Made by a program: the position numbers and the translations under genes
Shown: in pieces, positions 1 to 8,281 of the stretch
Layout: the number at the start of each line of letters is the position of its first letter
How positions within the stretch are numbered: the first letter of the stretch is position 1
Assembly (NCBI GenBank): GCA_965214025.1
Contig: CBDCAW010000004.1
Coordinates: 206,062 to 270,061, forward strand
Source of the DNA: Granulosicoccus sp965214025
GTDB lineage: Bacteria > Pseudomonadota > Gammaproteobacteria > Granulosicoccales > Granulosicoccaceae
Length of the DNA: 64,000 nucleotides
Reading direction: 5' to 3'
Notes under the pieces: generated by a model
Database searches by the model: none
Seen by the model: only the letters and a program-made list of their open reading frames with translations
Told to the model about the DNA's origin: nothing

Positions 1-1021
1 GCCCTTTCTGGCAAACATGCAGAGCGCGGTGCAGGTACCCATCCTGCTGGACGACACGAACCGCATGACGCCATCGGTGAGCGTCGGCGCCACCTGGGTC
101 GACCATTCCACCACGAGCGAAGGCGAGATCCTGCGCGAGGCCGATACGGCCATGTACGCGTCCAAGGAGAGGCGCATCGGCGAGATCATCATCTTCGAGA
201 ACGCGATGCTCGAGGCACGCCTCAAGTACCAGCGAACCGTGGAATCCTTGCGTCGCGGCATTCAGCAGCGCGAATTCGAGCTGTGGTATCAGCCGATCAT
301 CAACGTGCGCAACGATGGCTATCTGGGCATCGAGGCGCTGATGCGCTGGAACAGCCCTGAGCTCGGCTGTGTGACTGCCGACGAGTTCGTCGAGATGCTG
401 GAAGCCAACGGCATGGTCACCGATCTGACGCAGAACCTGCTCGACTGCCTGGCGGCGGATATCGCGACGTGGAACCGCATGGGCTGCCTGCCAGATTCGG
501 TGGCCTTCAATCTCTCGCCGCAGCAGCTGGCCAGCCCATCGCTCGGCGAGCAATGCCGCGGGTTTCTCGAACGGCTGGACGACATGCCGGTGCAGATCGT
601 CTTCGAAGTCACCGAGTCGGCGGTGATCGAGAACCTGGACGATGCTCAGGCACGATTGCACGAGTTACGCGCAATGGGCTGCCGCATCGCGCTGGATGAT
701 TTCGGTGTCGGCTATTCGAGCCTGGCGGTACTGCACCAGCTGCCGATCGAGATCTTGAAGCTGGATGGCACATTTACCGAGAGCCTTTTCAGTAGTGAGC
801 GGGCGCAGAAGATCGTGCGCTCCATCCTGGATCTGGCCAACACGCTATCGGTGCCGGCAGTGGCGGAACGGGTGGAAAGCTCGGAGCAGGCGGAATGGCT
901 CAGCGATGCCGGCTGCACCTACCTGCAAGGTTATCTCTTCTGCGCACCGTTGGCGTCCGGCGACGCGCTTCGCTATCTGCTGTCCCACACCCAAAGGACA
1001 GCACTGCCACGAGCCGGTTGA
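1..1021 (+). CDS. GGDEF-EAL c-di-GMP signalling protein, 3' part
   Basis: This is the C-terminal part of a cyclic-di-GMP turnover protein; the reading frame is open at the left edge, so the true start lies outside the window. The first ~55 visible residues are the end of a GGDEF domain (SVSVGATW, then ADTAMYASK). They are followed by a complete EAL phosphodiesterase domain with the signature EAL in LGIEALMRW, the NLSP loop, and DDFGVGYSS (loop 6). The usual AEGVE element reads AERVE, a glycine-to-arginine change near the active site that might alter activity. The GGDEF active-site loop is not visible, so cyclase activity cannot be judged. It is most likely a phosphodiesterase or a dual protein. 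Confidence 0.93.
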   Translation, partial: PFLANMQSAVQVPILLDDTNRMTPSVSVGATWVDHSTTSEGEILREADTAMYASKERRIGEIIIFENAMLEARLKYQRTVESLRRGIQQREFELWYQPIINVRNDGYLGIEALMRWNSPELGCVTADEFVEMLEANGMVTDLTQNLLDCLAADIATWNRMGCLPDSVAFNLSPQQLASPSLGEQCRGFLERLDDMPVQIVFEVTESAVIENLDDAQARLHELRAMGCRIALDDFGVGYSSLAVLHQLPIEILKLDGTFTESLFSSERAQKIVRSILDLANTLSVPAVAERVESSEQAEWLSDAGCTYLQGYLFCAPLASGDALRYLLSHTQRTALPRAG

Positions 1022-1187
1022 CGAGCCGGCGTTGCCCTGCGGGAGCGTGGCGTGGCAAGACTGCAAGCCTGCGTTCAGGCACGGTTCAGGACCGTTTCGA
1101 TACCGTGTGCCTCGGTATGGCACACTTCGCCATGTGCAGGCATCGTACTCGGGTACACCTGCACGAAATCCATCGGGAAACCTTCGA

Positions 1188-1916
1188 ATGACGAAACTCC
1201 ACTCCCCCGCACTCGGCGCTAGCGTTGCCAGCCTTCCACGCCGGTTCGCCATGCAGGCTGCCACGCGAACGACGCTACCGCAACTTCGGCAGGCTCAGCT
1301 TCGATCGGTGCCCCTGGCGCGCGCCCTGACGCTTGCGATCACTTTCGCCGTCACCGCCAGCCTGAGCAGCTGTGCCACCACTCGCAGCATCGATCCCGAC
1401 AATGACGTGCATTACGACGCCAACTACGACTTCTCCGACAAGAAGGAAATCGTCGACACCCTGACCAGCAGCCTGCTGGCGGCGCCACAGGTGAACACAG
1501 AAGGCGCCAAGCCCATCATCGTGGTGTATGGGATCGCGAACGAGACCTCCGAGCACATCAATACCGGTGGCGTGACCGATGACATCCGCCTGGCGCTGAT
1601 TCGTTCCGGCGAGTATCGGTTCATCAATCGCGAGCAGCGCAAGAACCTGCTCGAAGAGGCCGACTACCAGTACGCCGGGTTCGTGCCGCCCGAACAGCGC
1701 ATCAACGAGGGCCGTCAGCTCGGTGCCAACTACATCCTCTCGGGTACCCTGCGCTCGATCGAGAAGAAGCAGCCCAGGCAGATTCGCCTGAGCAAGCGGG
1801 AGCTGATCTACTACAGCATGAACCTGGAAATGACGAACCTGGAAACCGGCGAGATCACCTGGGCCGACAACGTCGAGATCGCTCGTGAGTCGTCCCGGCC
1901 GATCATCGGCTGGTAG
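1188..1916 (+). CDS. lpoB: LpoB-type penicillin-binding protein activator lipoprotein
   Basis: Outer-membrane lipoprotein expected to stimulate a bifunctional penicillin-binding protein, as LpoB does for PBP1B in Escherichia coli. A lipobox LSSC follows a hydrophobic segment (LALTLAITFAVTA). The mature part carries the LpoB fold elements GGVTDDIRLALIRSGEYRFI, the NREQRKNLLEEADYQ helix and GANYILSGTLRSI. The start at 1188 gives an unusually long region before the signal core; a second ATG at 1251 would shorten it by 21 residues and is a real alternative. The next gene encodes a COG3014-type lipoprotein, a partner commonly found beside lpoB in gammaproteobacteria, which strengthens the call. 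Regulation is not evident from the sequence. Confidence 0.85.
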   Translation: MTKLHSPALGASVASLPRRFAMQAATRTTLPQLRQAQLRSVPLARALTLAITFAVTASLSSCATTRSIDPDNDVHYDANYDFSDKKEIVDTLTSSLLAAPQVNTEGAKPIIVVYGIANETSEHINTGGVTDDIRLALIRSGEYRFINREQRKNLLEEADYQYAGFVPPEQRINEGRQLGANYILSGTLRSIEKKQPRQIRLSKRELIYYSMNLEMTNLETGEITWADNVEIARESSRPIIGW

Positions 1917-1941
1917 CTTGCCCCCAGCCCCCCGTACCGAT

Positions 1942-3210
1942 GTGACCAAGGCCCCCCGTTGCAGGTTGTCGCGCGCGGTACTGTTGCTGCTCGTCTGCAT
2001 CAGCCTGGCGGGCTGCGCCGGGCTTGGCAGGCTCGACGAGGCTCGTACTCAGTACTACAGCGGCCATCCGGACGAGGCTCTGGCCACGCTTCAAGACAAG
2101 GAGTTCAAAGGGCGCAACCGGTTGCTCAGCCGCCTCGACGCCGGGCTGATCGCTCACATGGATGGTCAGTACGCCAGAAGCCGTGATGCCTTCTTCGAGG
2201 CGGTCGCCATCATCGACGAGCTCGACAAGATCAGTGTCGGCGAGCAGGCCAGTGCTGCGATCGTCAGCGACTGGGCCAGCAGTTACCGCGGCGAATACAG
2301 CGAACGGCTCTGGATTCACACGTTCCAGATGATGAACTTCCTGTTGCTCGGTGATCCGGAAGGTGCCGCCGTGGAAGCCCGGCAGTCGTTGAAGGTTTAC
2401 GGCGAATTCGGCGAGAGCCTGCGCGACGACTGGTTCACCCGGGCGCTGATCGCGACCAGTTTCGCTGCTGCCGGGCAGTTCGCCAGTGCGCATATCGAAT
2501 ATGCCCGGCTCATCGATGACCTGCCCGCACCGTACGATATCGACCACATGGCCGCGCTCAACGCCCTGCGTGCCGGGCGTTTCGACGCCGCGGAAACCTT
2601 CGATGCCAGCTTGACGTCTTCGACGGCCGCACAGGCGAACGGCGAGCTGATCGTGTTCGTCAGCCGCGGCGCGATACCGCGCAAGCTCGCAGGCGATCTG
2701 TTCGTTTCACCGACCACCCGGGTGTCGTTCCCGTACTACCCGGATTCTGTTCGGAGGCCTGTCAGGGTGACGGTGCAGATCAACGGCGGCGTGCTCGGCC
2801 AGCGCGTCGATGGTGCGATCGAGTCGTCCACGGCCGCCAGCGCCGACGCGGTGGCAACGGAGCTCGTGACTATCGCGAGAACCTCGCTCGAAGCGCGGGC
2901 CAAGACCATTGCCGCCCGCCAGGCAGTGCGTGCCGGCACCAAATACCAGATTGGCCGAGCTGCGCGCCGGGAAGACGAGGTGCTCGGGGCCTTCGTCACC
3001 GGCCTGCTGTTCCTGCTCGAACGGGCCGACACGCGCAGCTGGGAAACACTGCCTGGCGAACTGATCATGGTGCGGGTGGGTTTGCCGGCCGGCACGCACG
3101 ACGTCGCATTCACACTGGACGATGGAGGCCCCTTGCGCCGATTCGGGATCGACTCTGTCGAGGTCCGGGCCGACCGACCGACGTTTCGGCGTTTCGCACT
3201 CGCTCGGTGA
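1942..3210 (+). CDS. COG3014-family lipoprotein with TPR-like N-terminal half
   Basis: A lipoprotein of about 422 residues. A GTG start at 1942 gives a compact signal peptide ending in lipobox LAGC (Cys25); an in-frame ATG at 1885 would overlap lpoB by 32 bases and is the alternative. The N-terminal half is helical and alanine-rich with repeat-like helices (YYSGHPDEALATL, MDGQYARSRDAFFEAV, AAGQFASAHIEYARL) resembling tetratricopeptide repeats. The C-terminal half is predicted mostly beta. COG3014 proteins often lie next to LpoB and a YcfL-like protein, and their role is not established. Envelope location and a link to peptidoglycan synthesis are inferred from the signal peptide and the neighbour. 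Confidence 0.8.
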   Translation: MTKAPRCRLSRAVLLLLVCISLAGCAGLGRLDEARTQYYSGHPDEALATLQDKEFKGRNRLLSRLDAGLIAHMDGQYARSRDAFFEAVAIIDELDKISVGEQASAAIVSDWASSYRGEYSERLWIHTFQMMNFLLLGDPEGAAVEARQSLKVYGEFGESLRDDWFTRALIATSFAAAGQFASAHIEYARLIDDLPAPYDIDHMAALNALRAGRFDAAETFDASLTSSTAAQANGELIVFVSRGAIPRKLAGDLFVSPTTRVSFPYYPDSVRRPVRVTVQINGGVLGQRVDGAIESSTAASADAVATELVTIARTSLEARAKTIAARQAVRAGTKYQIGRAARREDEVLGAFVTGLLFLLERADTRSWETLPGELIMVRVGLPAGTHDVAFTLDDGGPLRRFGIDSVEVRADRPTFRRFALAR

Positions 3211-3307
3211 TGTTCGTGGTAGTGAAATGGTCTTGCCGGTGGGCCGCCGGGGGTGGCGATGCGACTTCCAACACTATCTCGTCACACTATTCGTAACGCG
3301 AGCCATA

Positions 3308-3335
3308 TTGCAGTTGGCGCTTTTCGTGCTATGTT
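3308..3335 (+). promoter_or_regulatory. Putative sigma-70 promoter of the micropeptide unit
   Basis: TTGCAG at 3308-3313 and TATGTT at 3330-3335 are separated by 16 bases. Transcription would start near 3342, about 30 bases before the small ORF at 3372. The match is moderate, but it is placed correctly relative to the Shine-Dalgarno and the terminator downstream. Confidence 0.45.
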
Positions 3336-3371
3336 CAGGTCTCTTTCCAGCAACGCAAAGGAGGTGATCAA

Positions 3372-3428
3372 ATGTCTAGTGTTTTGATTTCTGGCATTTC
3401 GGCTCTGAGCGCAGCCAAGGTAGCCTAA
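3372..3428 (+). CDS. 18-residue micropeptide behind a near-perfect Shine-Dalgarno
   Basis: A very short ORF encoding MSSVLISGISALSAAKVA, ending in TAA. Just upstream lies AAAGGAGGTGATCAA (3357-3371), of which AAGGAGGTGATC pairs over 12 bases with the usual 3' end of 16S rRNA. That is far more complementarity than an ordinary start site has. The ORF sits between a plausible promoter and a strong intrinsic terminator in a predicted transcript of about 165 bases. Downstream of the stop is a small hairpin, GGCTGA-TCTG-TCAGCC (3456-3471). I do not recognise the peptide. It could be a functional small hydrophobic protein, a leader peptide, or the coding part of a dual-function small RNA. No downstream gene on this strand is close enough for simple attenuation. 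Confidence 0.6.
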   Translation: MSSVLISGISALSAAKVA

Positions 3429-3480
3429 CAGCTTCCCCAAGCTTCTCTCTTTGCAGGCTGATCTGTCAGCCAAAGCACGG

Positions 3481-3507
3481 GGCCGCCTCACTGGCGGCCT
3501 TTTTTTT
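3481..3507 (+). terminator. Intrinsic terminator
   Basis: A perfect 7-bp stem GGCCGCC/GGCGGCC (3481-3487 and 3493-3499) with loop TCACT is followed directly by eight T residues (3500-3507). It closes the short unit that encodes the micropeptide. On the opposite strand there is no T tract after the stem, so it should act only on plus-strand transcription. Confidence 0.9.
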
Positions 3508-3542
3508 GCCCGTAGGCTCTCTCCGAGGCCCGCCGCAGGCCC

Positions 3543-4844
3543 TCAAGGTTCTCCTGCAGGCGGATCGAGCACGAGTAGCCGTCCCCCGGCTCCGTCCTCC
3601 AGCAGATATACCTTGCCGGCCGCATCCAGCTCCACCTCTCGAATTCGCGCGGGCATCTCGAACCGTTCCTCCTCGCGCACATTGCCGGCTTCCAGCGATA
3701 CCCGCACCAGAGCCTCCGAGGAAAGGCCGCCGATCAATGCATTGCCTGCCCAGTCGCCGAACGGCGCCGGCAAGGTCGAACCATCCTCGGTAGTCACGGC
3801 ATCCGGGTAGATCACCATGCCGGCGGGCGAGATCACCGGGTTCCAGCTGGTGGCAGGCGCATCGAATTGCGGCGCGGTATCGTGATCAGGGATCGGTTCA
3901 CCATCATAGTGATCACCGTTCGATACCTCCGGATAACCATAGTTGCCGCCGCGCCGGATGAGGTTCAGCTCATCGCCACCGCGCGGGCCCATCTCGTGAA
4001 CCCAGAGTTGCCCATCGCCATCGAAGGCGATGCCCAGGGGGTTGCGATGACCTATCGACCACACCTGATCACCGAGGTTACCCTGCCCCTGGAACGGGTT
4101 GTCGCCCGGCACACCGCCGTCGGCCTGCAGCCGAATGATCTTGCCCAGATTCTGGTCGAGATCCTGGGCGGGGGTGAACTTCTGACGCTCGCCCGAGGTG
4201 ATGAAAAGCTCACCGGCCGGCGAGAAAGCCAGCCGATGACCGTAGTGCCCGCTTCCCGTCGTCTTCGGATCCTGCCGCCAGATCACCTCGAAATCTTCCA
4301 GCCGAACCGTTCCCGTGGCCTGGCTTGCATCGACTTCGGACGCAGCATTCGCATCGCTTCCAGCCGTGCTCACCTCGCCGTCGATACCGTCGTTGTCGAT
4401 GGTCGGTGACAGCACGACCAGCCGAGCCATCGCCACCACCGCGCCACTGGAACCTTGCTCACGCTCCACGTAACTCAGATAGATACGCTGGTTATCGGCG
4501 AACTCCGGGTGGATGATGACGTCACCGAGACCCCCTTGACCGCTGGCGGAGATCGATGGCAAGCCTTCGACAGTCTCCATCGCGGTGCCATTGGCTGACA
4601 CGAGAAGCAGCCGGCCGGGTTTCTCGGTGATCAGCAGGCGCCCGTCGGGCAGGAACGTCATGGCCCAGGGCTGGTCGAGAGCGACAAGCGGCGTAGCGTC
4701 GATACTCGCACCGATGCTGCTTTCTACGCTGAAGGGCTCCATTTTTGCACCCAGGGTGCCACTGTTGCCGCTGCTGCAGCCGGCGGCGATCAGCACCGCA
4801 GACAACAAGCTCCACCGCTGCCATGAGCGGCCGTTATACTCCAT
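3543..4844 (-). CDS. PQQ-dependent aldose sugar dehydrogenase, lipoprotein
   Basis: A 433-residue six-bladed propeller enzyme of the glucose/sorbosone dehydrogenase family (YliI-like), which oxidises sugars in the periplasm using PQQ. The start at 4844 gives MEYNGRSWQRW and a lipobox AAGC (Cys23), so the enzyme is probably membrane-anchored. Family landmarks are visible in order: LDQPWAMTFLPDGRLLITE, GQGGLGDVIIHPEF, SGHYGHRLAFSPAGELFIT, QNLGKIIRL, WSIGHRNPLGIAFD, LWVHEMGPRGGDELNLI and NYGYPEVSNGDHYDG. A ~40-residue acidic insert after the second blade is less typical. No PQQ biosynthesis genes are in the window. The 5' end meets the divergent gene at 4879, so the two must share a very compact promoter region. 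Confidence 0.88.
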   Translation of the reverse strand: MEYNGRSWQRWSLLSAVLIAAGCSSGNSGTLGAKMEPFSVESSIGASIDATPLVALDQPWAMTFLPDGRLLITEKPGRLLLVSANGTAMETVEGLPSISASGQGGLGDVIIHPEFADNQRIYLSYVEREQGSSGAVVAMARLVVLSPTIDNDGIDGEVSTAGSDANAASEVDASQATGTVRLEDFEVIWRQDPKTTGSGHYGHRLAFSPAGELFITSGERQKFTPAQDLDQNLGKIIRLQADGGVPGDNPFQGQGNLGDQVWSIGHRNPLGIAFDGDGQLWVHEMGPRGGDELNLIRRGGNYGYPEVSNGDHYDGEPIPDHDTAPQFDAPATSWNPVISPAGMVIYPDAVTTEDGSTLPAPFGDWAGNALIGGLSSEALVRVSLEAGNVREEERFEMPARIREVELDAAGKVYLLEDGAGGRLLVLDPPAGEP

Positions 4845-4878
4845 GGCCCGATTCTTCCATCCAGCGAGAAGCCTTGCC

Positions 4879-5589
4879 GTGAACCGGTCTGTTCCGGGTG
4901 AAAAGCCCAAACCCCGGCCGTTCGTCGATCTGTTGATCAGCATCGTCATTCCGTCGATCATCCTCATGAAGTTCAGTTCGCCCGAACGGCTGGGTGCCAC
5001 TGCGGGGCTCGTCGTCGCGCTGGCGTTCCCGATCGGCTACGGCCTGTACGATCTCATCAGGAACGGTAACCGTAACGTGGTCGCCATACTCGGCGTGGTC
5101 AGCGTGGTCCTGACCGGTGGCATCGGCCTGCTGAAGCTCGATGCCCAGTGGCTGGCTGTCAAGGAGGCCGCGATCCCGCTGTCAATCGGCATCGGCGTGC
5201 TCGTGGCCAACCGCCTGGGCTTTCCGCTGATCCGCAAGCTACTGTTCAACCCTGCATTGATGAATGTGGAGCGCGTCGAGCAGGCACTCGACACCCGGGG
5301 CAATCGCCCTGAATTCGACAAGCGCCTCGACCACGCCAACACCGCCCTGGCAGGCACCTTCCTGTTTTCGGCGATAATGAACTACCTTCTGGCGAAGGCG
5401 CTGGTTACCAGTGCCAGCGGTACCCAGGCGTTCAACGAGGAGTTGGGCCGTATGACGCTGTTGAGCTATCCGATCATCGCGATACCTTCTATGTTGATGA
5501 TGATCGGGATATTCTGGTTCATCTGGCGTACCGTCAACCGGCTGACAGACCTGTCGCTCGAAGAGATCATGGTGAACGACAGCAAGTAG
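4879..5589 (+). CDS. VC0807-family multi-pass membrane protein
   Basis: A 236-residue polytopic membrane protein resembling the uncharacterised VC0807 family. About six hydrophobic segments are visible: FVDLLISIVIPSIILMKF, GATAGLVVALAFPIGYGL, NVVAILGVVSVVLTGGIGLL, AAIPLSIGIGVLVANRLG, ALAGTFLFSAIMNYLLAKAL and IIAIPSMLMMIGIFWFIW. I chose the GTG at 4879 because GAGAAG precedes it by about 8 bases and because TATACT at 4835-4840 could be the -10 box, which would place transcription start after the alternative ATG at 4843. Function is unknown. It is divergent from the sugar dehydrogenase, but nothing shows a functional link. Confidence 0.75.
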   Translation: MNRSVPGEKPKPRPFVDLLISIVIPSIILMKFSSPERLGATAGLVVALAFPIGYGLYDLIRNGNRNVVAILGVVSVVLTGGIGLLKLDAQWLAVKEAAIPLSIGIGVLVANRLGFPLIRKLLFNPALMNVERVEQALDTRGNRPEFDKRLDHANTALAGTFLFSAIMNYLLAKALVTSASGTQAFNEELGRMTLLSYPIIAIPSMLMMIGIFWFIWRTVNRLTDLSLEEIMVNDSK

Positions 5590-5706
5590 TCGCATGCCTG
5601 CTTCATGAATGGCGGCACTACGGTAGCTTTTTCAATGGTACTGCCAGCCCGTACTGTCTATCACCACCTTTCCAAATTCACCATCTTTCGGAAAAACAGC
5701 GTAACC

Positions 5707-6213
5707 GTGGAAAAACTGATCTTGTTGTCCGAGGACGTGGCGGCTGCCAAACGTTTGATCGCAACGCTGCACGACATCGATGTTTCGAAGGAATACGTCA
5801 CGGTGGTTGCCAACAAGCACACGCCACTCGACGAGTTGCCTGATGCCGATCTGCATGGCAGTGACGTAGTGCCGGCCTACAAGCGCGGCATGGCCATCGG
5901 TGGAACCGCCGGGTTACTCGCCGGCATGGTTGCTCTCTCGGTGGCCCCGGCCGGAATCGTGATAGCGGGAGCCGCGGCAGCGGCAGGCGTCCTCGGTGGA
6001 GCATCGTTCGGTGCCTTTGCCGCAGCACTGATCGGTGTGAACGTACCCAACAGCCAGTTGGACGAATACGAAGATGCCGTAAAGCAGGGCAAGGTCATCG
6101 TGATCGCCGAAATCGACGAGGAGCGGTTGGATGAAGTGAAGACCGAGATCAGAGCGAAGCACGACAACGTGGATATCAAGGGAACGATGGACCTGTTGCC
6201 GCCCGCGGTGTAA
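5707..6213 (+). CDS. Glycine-zipper membrane protein, DUF1269-like
   Basis: A 168-residue protein with an N-terminal alpha/beta domain (VEKLILLSEDVAAAKRLI) that reads like a ferredoxin-fold segment. A glycine/alanine-rich hairpin follows (GMAIGGTAGLLAGMVALSV and IVIAGAAAAAGVLGGASFGAF) and could form two packed membrane helices. A charged C-terminal domain (VIVIAEIDEERLDEVKTEI) ends the protein. This layout matches DUF1269-type and general-stress glycine-zipper proteins of unknown function. The GTG start is chosen because homologous architecture begins at this point; the upstream part of the frame looks non-coding. Distinguishing DUF1269 from look-alike families would need a profile search. 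Confidence 0.65.
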   Translation: MEKLILLSEDVAAAKRLIATLHDIDVSKEYVTVVANKHTPLDELPDADLHGSDVVPAYKRGMAIGGTAGLLAGMVALSVAPAGIVIAGAAAAAGVLGGASFGAFAAALIGVNVPNSQLDEYEDAVKQGKVIVIAEIDEERLDEVKTEIRAKHDNVDIKGTMDLLPPAV

Positions 6214-6360
6214 AAACCTTTCCAGCATACCCGCGATACATCGGCAACCAGAGCCTGCTCCAGTGCGGCTGAGCACTTGAACCAGGCACCCTGGAGGACA
6301 TTAACCAGGCAACCCCGGGCATTGAGAGTGGCATTTCCGGGTGAACGCCACCACCTGACC

Positions 6361-6397
6361 GCCCGTTCTCGCAACCTTTGCGGAAGCGGGAACGGGC
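6361..6397. terminator. Hairpin between convergent genes, possible terminator
   Basis: GCCCGTTC (6361-6368) pairs with GAACGGGC (6390-6397), and the stem extends inward by TCGC with GCGG (one G-U pair) to about 12 bp. It lies between the converging genes ending at 6213 and 6409. There is no clear T tract on either side, so termination may be weak or Rho-assisted. The rest of 6214-6408 holds nothing I recognise. Confidence 0.45.
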
Positions 6398-6408
6398 ATG
6401 ATTCGAGA

Positions 6409-7905
6409 CTACCCCTGAGGCGGTAGCTTCAGGGCCATGAAGATCGGTGCTTTCTCGCGCTGGACCAGCAGGGGCAGCGGCTCATCCGCCGGCAGGGTCG
6501 CGATCATCTCGTCAAGCCCACTCGCCGAAGAAACCGGTTTCCGGTTCAGCGATACGATGAGATCGCCCGGCCGCACACCCGCCTTGCCGGCAGGCCCGTT
6601 CGGATCTACCTCAGAGACCACGACCCCGTTGTCGACGCCCTTCTTGCTGAGTTCCTTGTCCGGTACGTCCGTGACCAGTGCGCCAAGACGCGATGCTTGC
6701 TTCTCCGGTTGCATGCCACCCGCGCTGGCCTGCTCGTCAGATTCCAGCGCCTCGATGGTGACATCGAAAGTCTGCCGATCGCCTTGGCGCAACACCTCGA
6801 CAGGTACCGTCTTGCCCGGCGCCACGGCACCGACCAGCGGCGGCAGCGAGCTCGAGTAGGCCACAGACTTTCCGTTGAAATTCAGCACGATGTCTCCGCT
6901 TTCTATGCCGGCCTTACCGGCCGGGCTGCTCTTCGACACCTGTGCGACCAACGCGCCCTCGGGCTTGTCGAGGCCGAAGGATTCCGCCAGCGCCTGGTCG
7001 ACATTCTGGATCGTAACGCCCAGCCAGCCACGCGTGGCATACCCGGTTTCCCGTAGCTGATCGGCAATGCCCATGGCCACGTTTATCGGGATTGCAAACG
7101 ACAGGCCCTGATACCCACCCGAGCGCGAGTAGATCTGGGAGTTCACTCCGACGACCTCGCCATCGGTATTGAACAATGGCCCACCGCTATTGCCGGGATT
7201 CACTGCGACATCAGTCTGGATGAACGGGACGTAGGTGTCGTCCGGCAGGCTTCTGGACAGCGCCGACACGATGCCCTGCGTGGCGGTGTGCTCGAAACCG
7301 AAGGGCGAGCCGATGGCAAGTACCCACTCACCCACCGTCAGGGTGTCGGAGTCGCCGATATCTACCACCGGCAGGTCTTCGCTATCGATTTTCAGCAGGG
7401 CGATGTCGCTGCCCGGGTCGGCACCCACCAGCTCCGCGCTGAACTCCCGCCGATCGTTCAGACCGACGCGGATATCCACCGCGTCGTTGACCACATGCGC
7501 ATTGGTCATCACATAGCCATCATCGGACATGATGAAACCACTGCCGAATCCGGCACCACGGCGCGGTTCGGGATTCGGATTTTGCGGCATCTGTTCAAAG
7601 AAACGCCGGAAATATTCAGGCATGCTCTCGGGGTCGAAACCGGGCATACCGCTCTGCGCGGCATCGGCCGATTCGGTTTCCACGGTGATCTTCACAACCG
7701 CCGGGCCTTCCCGATCCACCAGCGCGCTGAAGTCGGGCAAAGAAGCCGCCCATGATGTCGGGATAGAAACAAACGATAGCAATGCTACCCAGATCAAGGG
7801 CTTTCGGGCTACCCTGTTGGCGGGCGAGTGAGAAGGCACGGCGTCGTCCCTTGTTTCAACGGCGGTTTCTCGTCGTGTTGCTGCCGTGATGCTGCAAGAT
7901 GGCAT
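6409..7905 (-). CDS. degP: DegP/MucD-type periplasmic serine endoprotease
   Basis: A 498-residue HtrA-family protease that degrades or refolds damaged periplasmic proteins. Residues 1-54 form an extended N-terminus with a signal peptide (KPLIWVALLSFVSIPTSWA). The trypsin-like domain carries the complete triad His137 (TNAHVV), Asp167 (GSDIALLKI) and Ser240 (NPGNSGGPL). Two PDZ domains follow (GWLGVTIQNVDQALAESFGL and SRLGALVTDVPDKELSKKGV). AAGGAG lies nine bases before the ATG at 7905, supporting that start despite the long leader. Domain layout is closest to MucD/DegQ of Pseudomonas-like bacteria. It is divergent from a two-component system, but a regulatory link is only a possibility. Confidence 0.93.
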   Translation of the reverse strand: MPSCSITAATRRETAVETRDDAVPSHSPANRVARKPLIWVALLSFVSIPTSWAASLPDFSALVDREGPAVVKITVETESADAAQSGMPGFDPESMPEYFRRFFEQMPQNPNPEPRRGAGFGSGFIMSDDGYVMTNAHVVNDAVDIRVGLNDRREFSAELVGADPGSDIALLKIDSEDLPVVDIGDSDTLTVGEWVLAIGSPFGFEHTATQGIVSALSRSLPDDTYVPFIQTDVAVNPGNSGGPLFNTDGEVVGVNSQIYSRSGGYQGLSFAIPINVAMGIADQLRETGYATRGWLGVTIQNVDQALAESFGLDKPEGALVAQVSKSSPAGKAGIESGDIVLNFNGKSVAYSSSLPPLVGAVAPGKTVPVEVLRQGDRQTFDVTIEALESDEQASAGGMQPEKQASRLGALVTDVPDKELSKKGVDNGVVVSEVDPNGPAGKAGVRPGDLIVSLNRKPVSSASGLDEMIATLPADEPLPLLVQREKAPIFMALKLPPQG

Positions 7906-8281
7906 TGGGCGGTACTCCTTTATAGTGTGTTGTGCTGCGCGGGCGTGGCCCTTCGCATCTCAATGAAATTACGAACCGGCGCTGCCATTCGACCAGAAAC
8001 GACTGGCCGGAAAGGCTGGTTGGAACGGCAGGTTACAACGGCCGGGCGACCGGAACCGATCGCGTGGTCCGACCTGACCGAACTGCTTGTGCAGTACTGA
8101 TCACGCATCGTGTCAAAACCTGTGTCGAAATCAGTTCTGACGAAGGTCGCCTTGTTAAAGTAGTAGACCGCATTTTTCAAGCCGAGTTCTGATCCGGTGG
8201 AAAAAGAAAGTCGGTCTGTTTCACCGTACGCTCCCGCTGTTGTTGAAGCGTGTGAGCATCGCTCGATTAAGTGGGGACATC
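7906..8281. other. Divergent intergenic region, no gene seen
   Basis: This 376-base stretch separates the degP-like gene from the response regulator. It must hold both promoters, but I found no convincing -35/-10 pair, no inverted-repeat operator that I would defend, and no ORF with a good ribosome-binding site. Confidence 0.5.
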
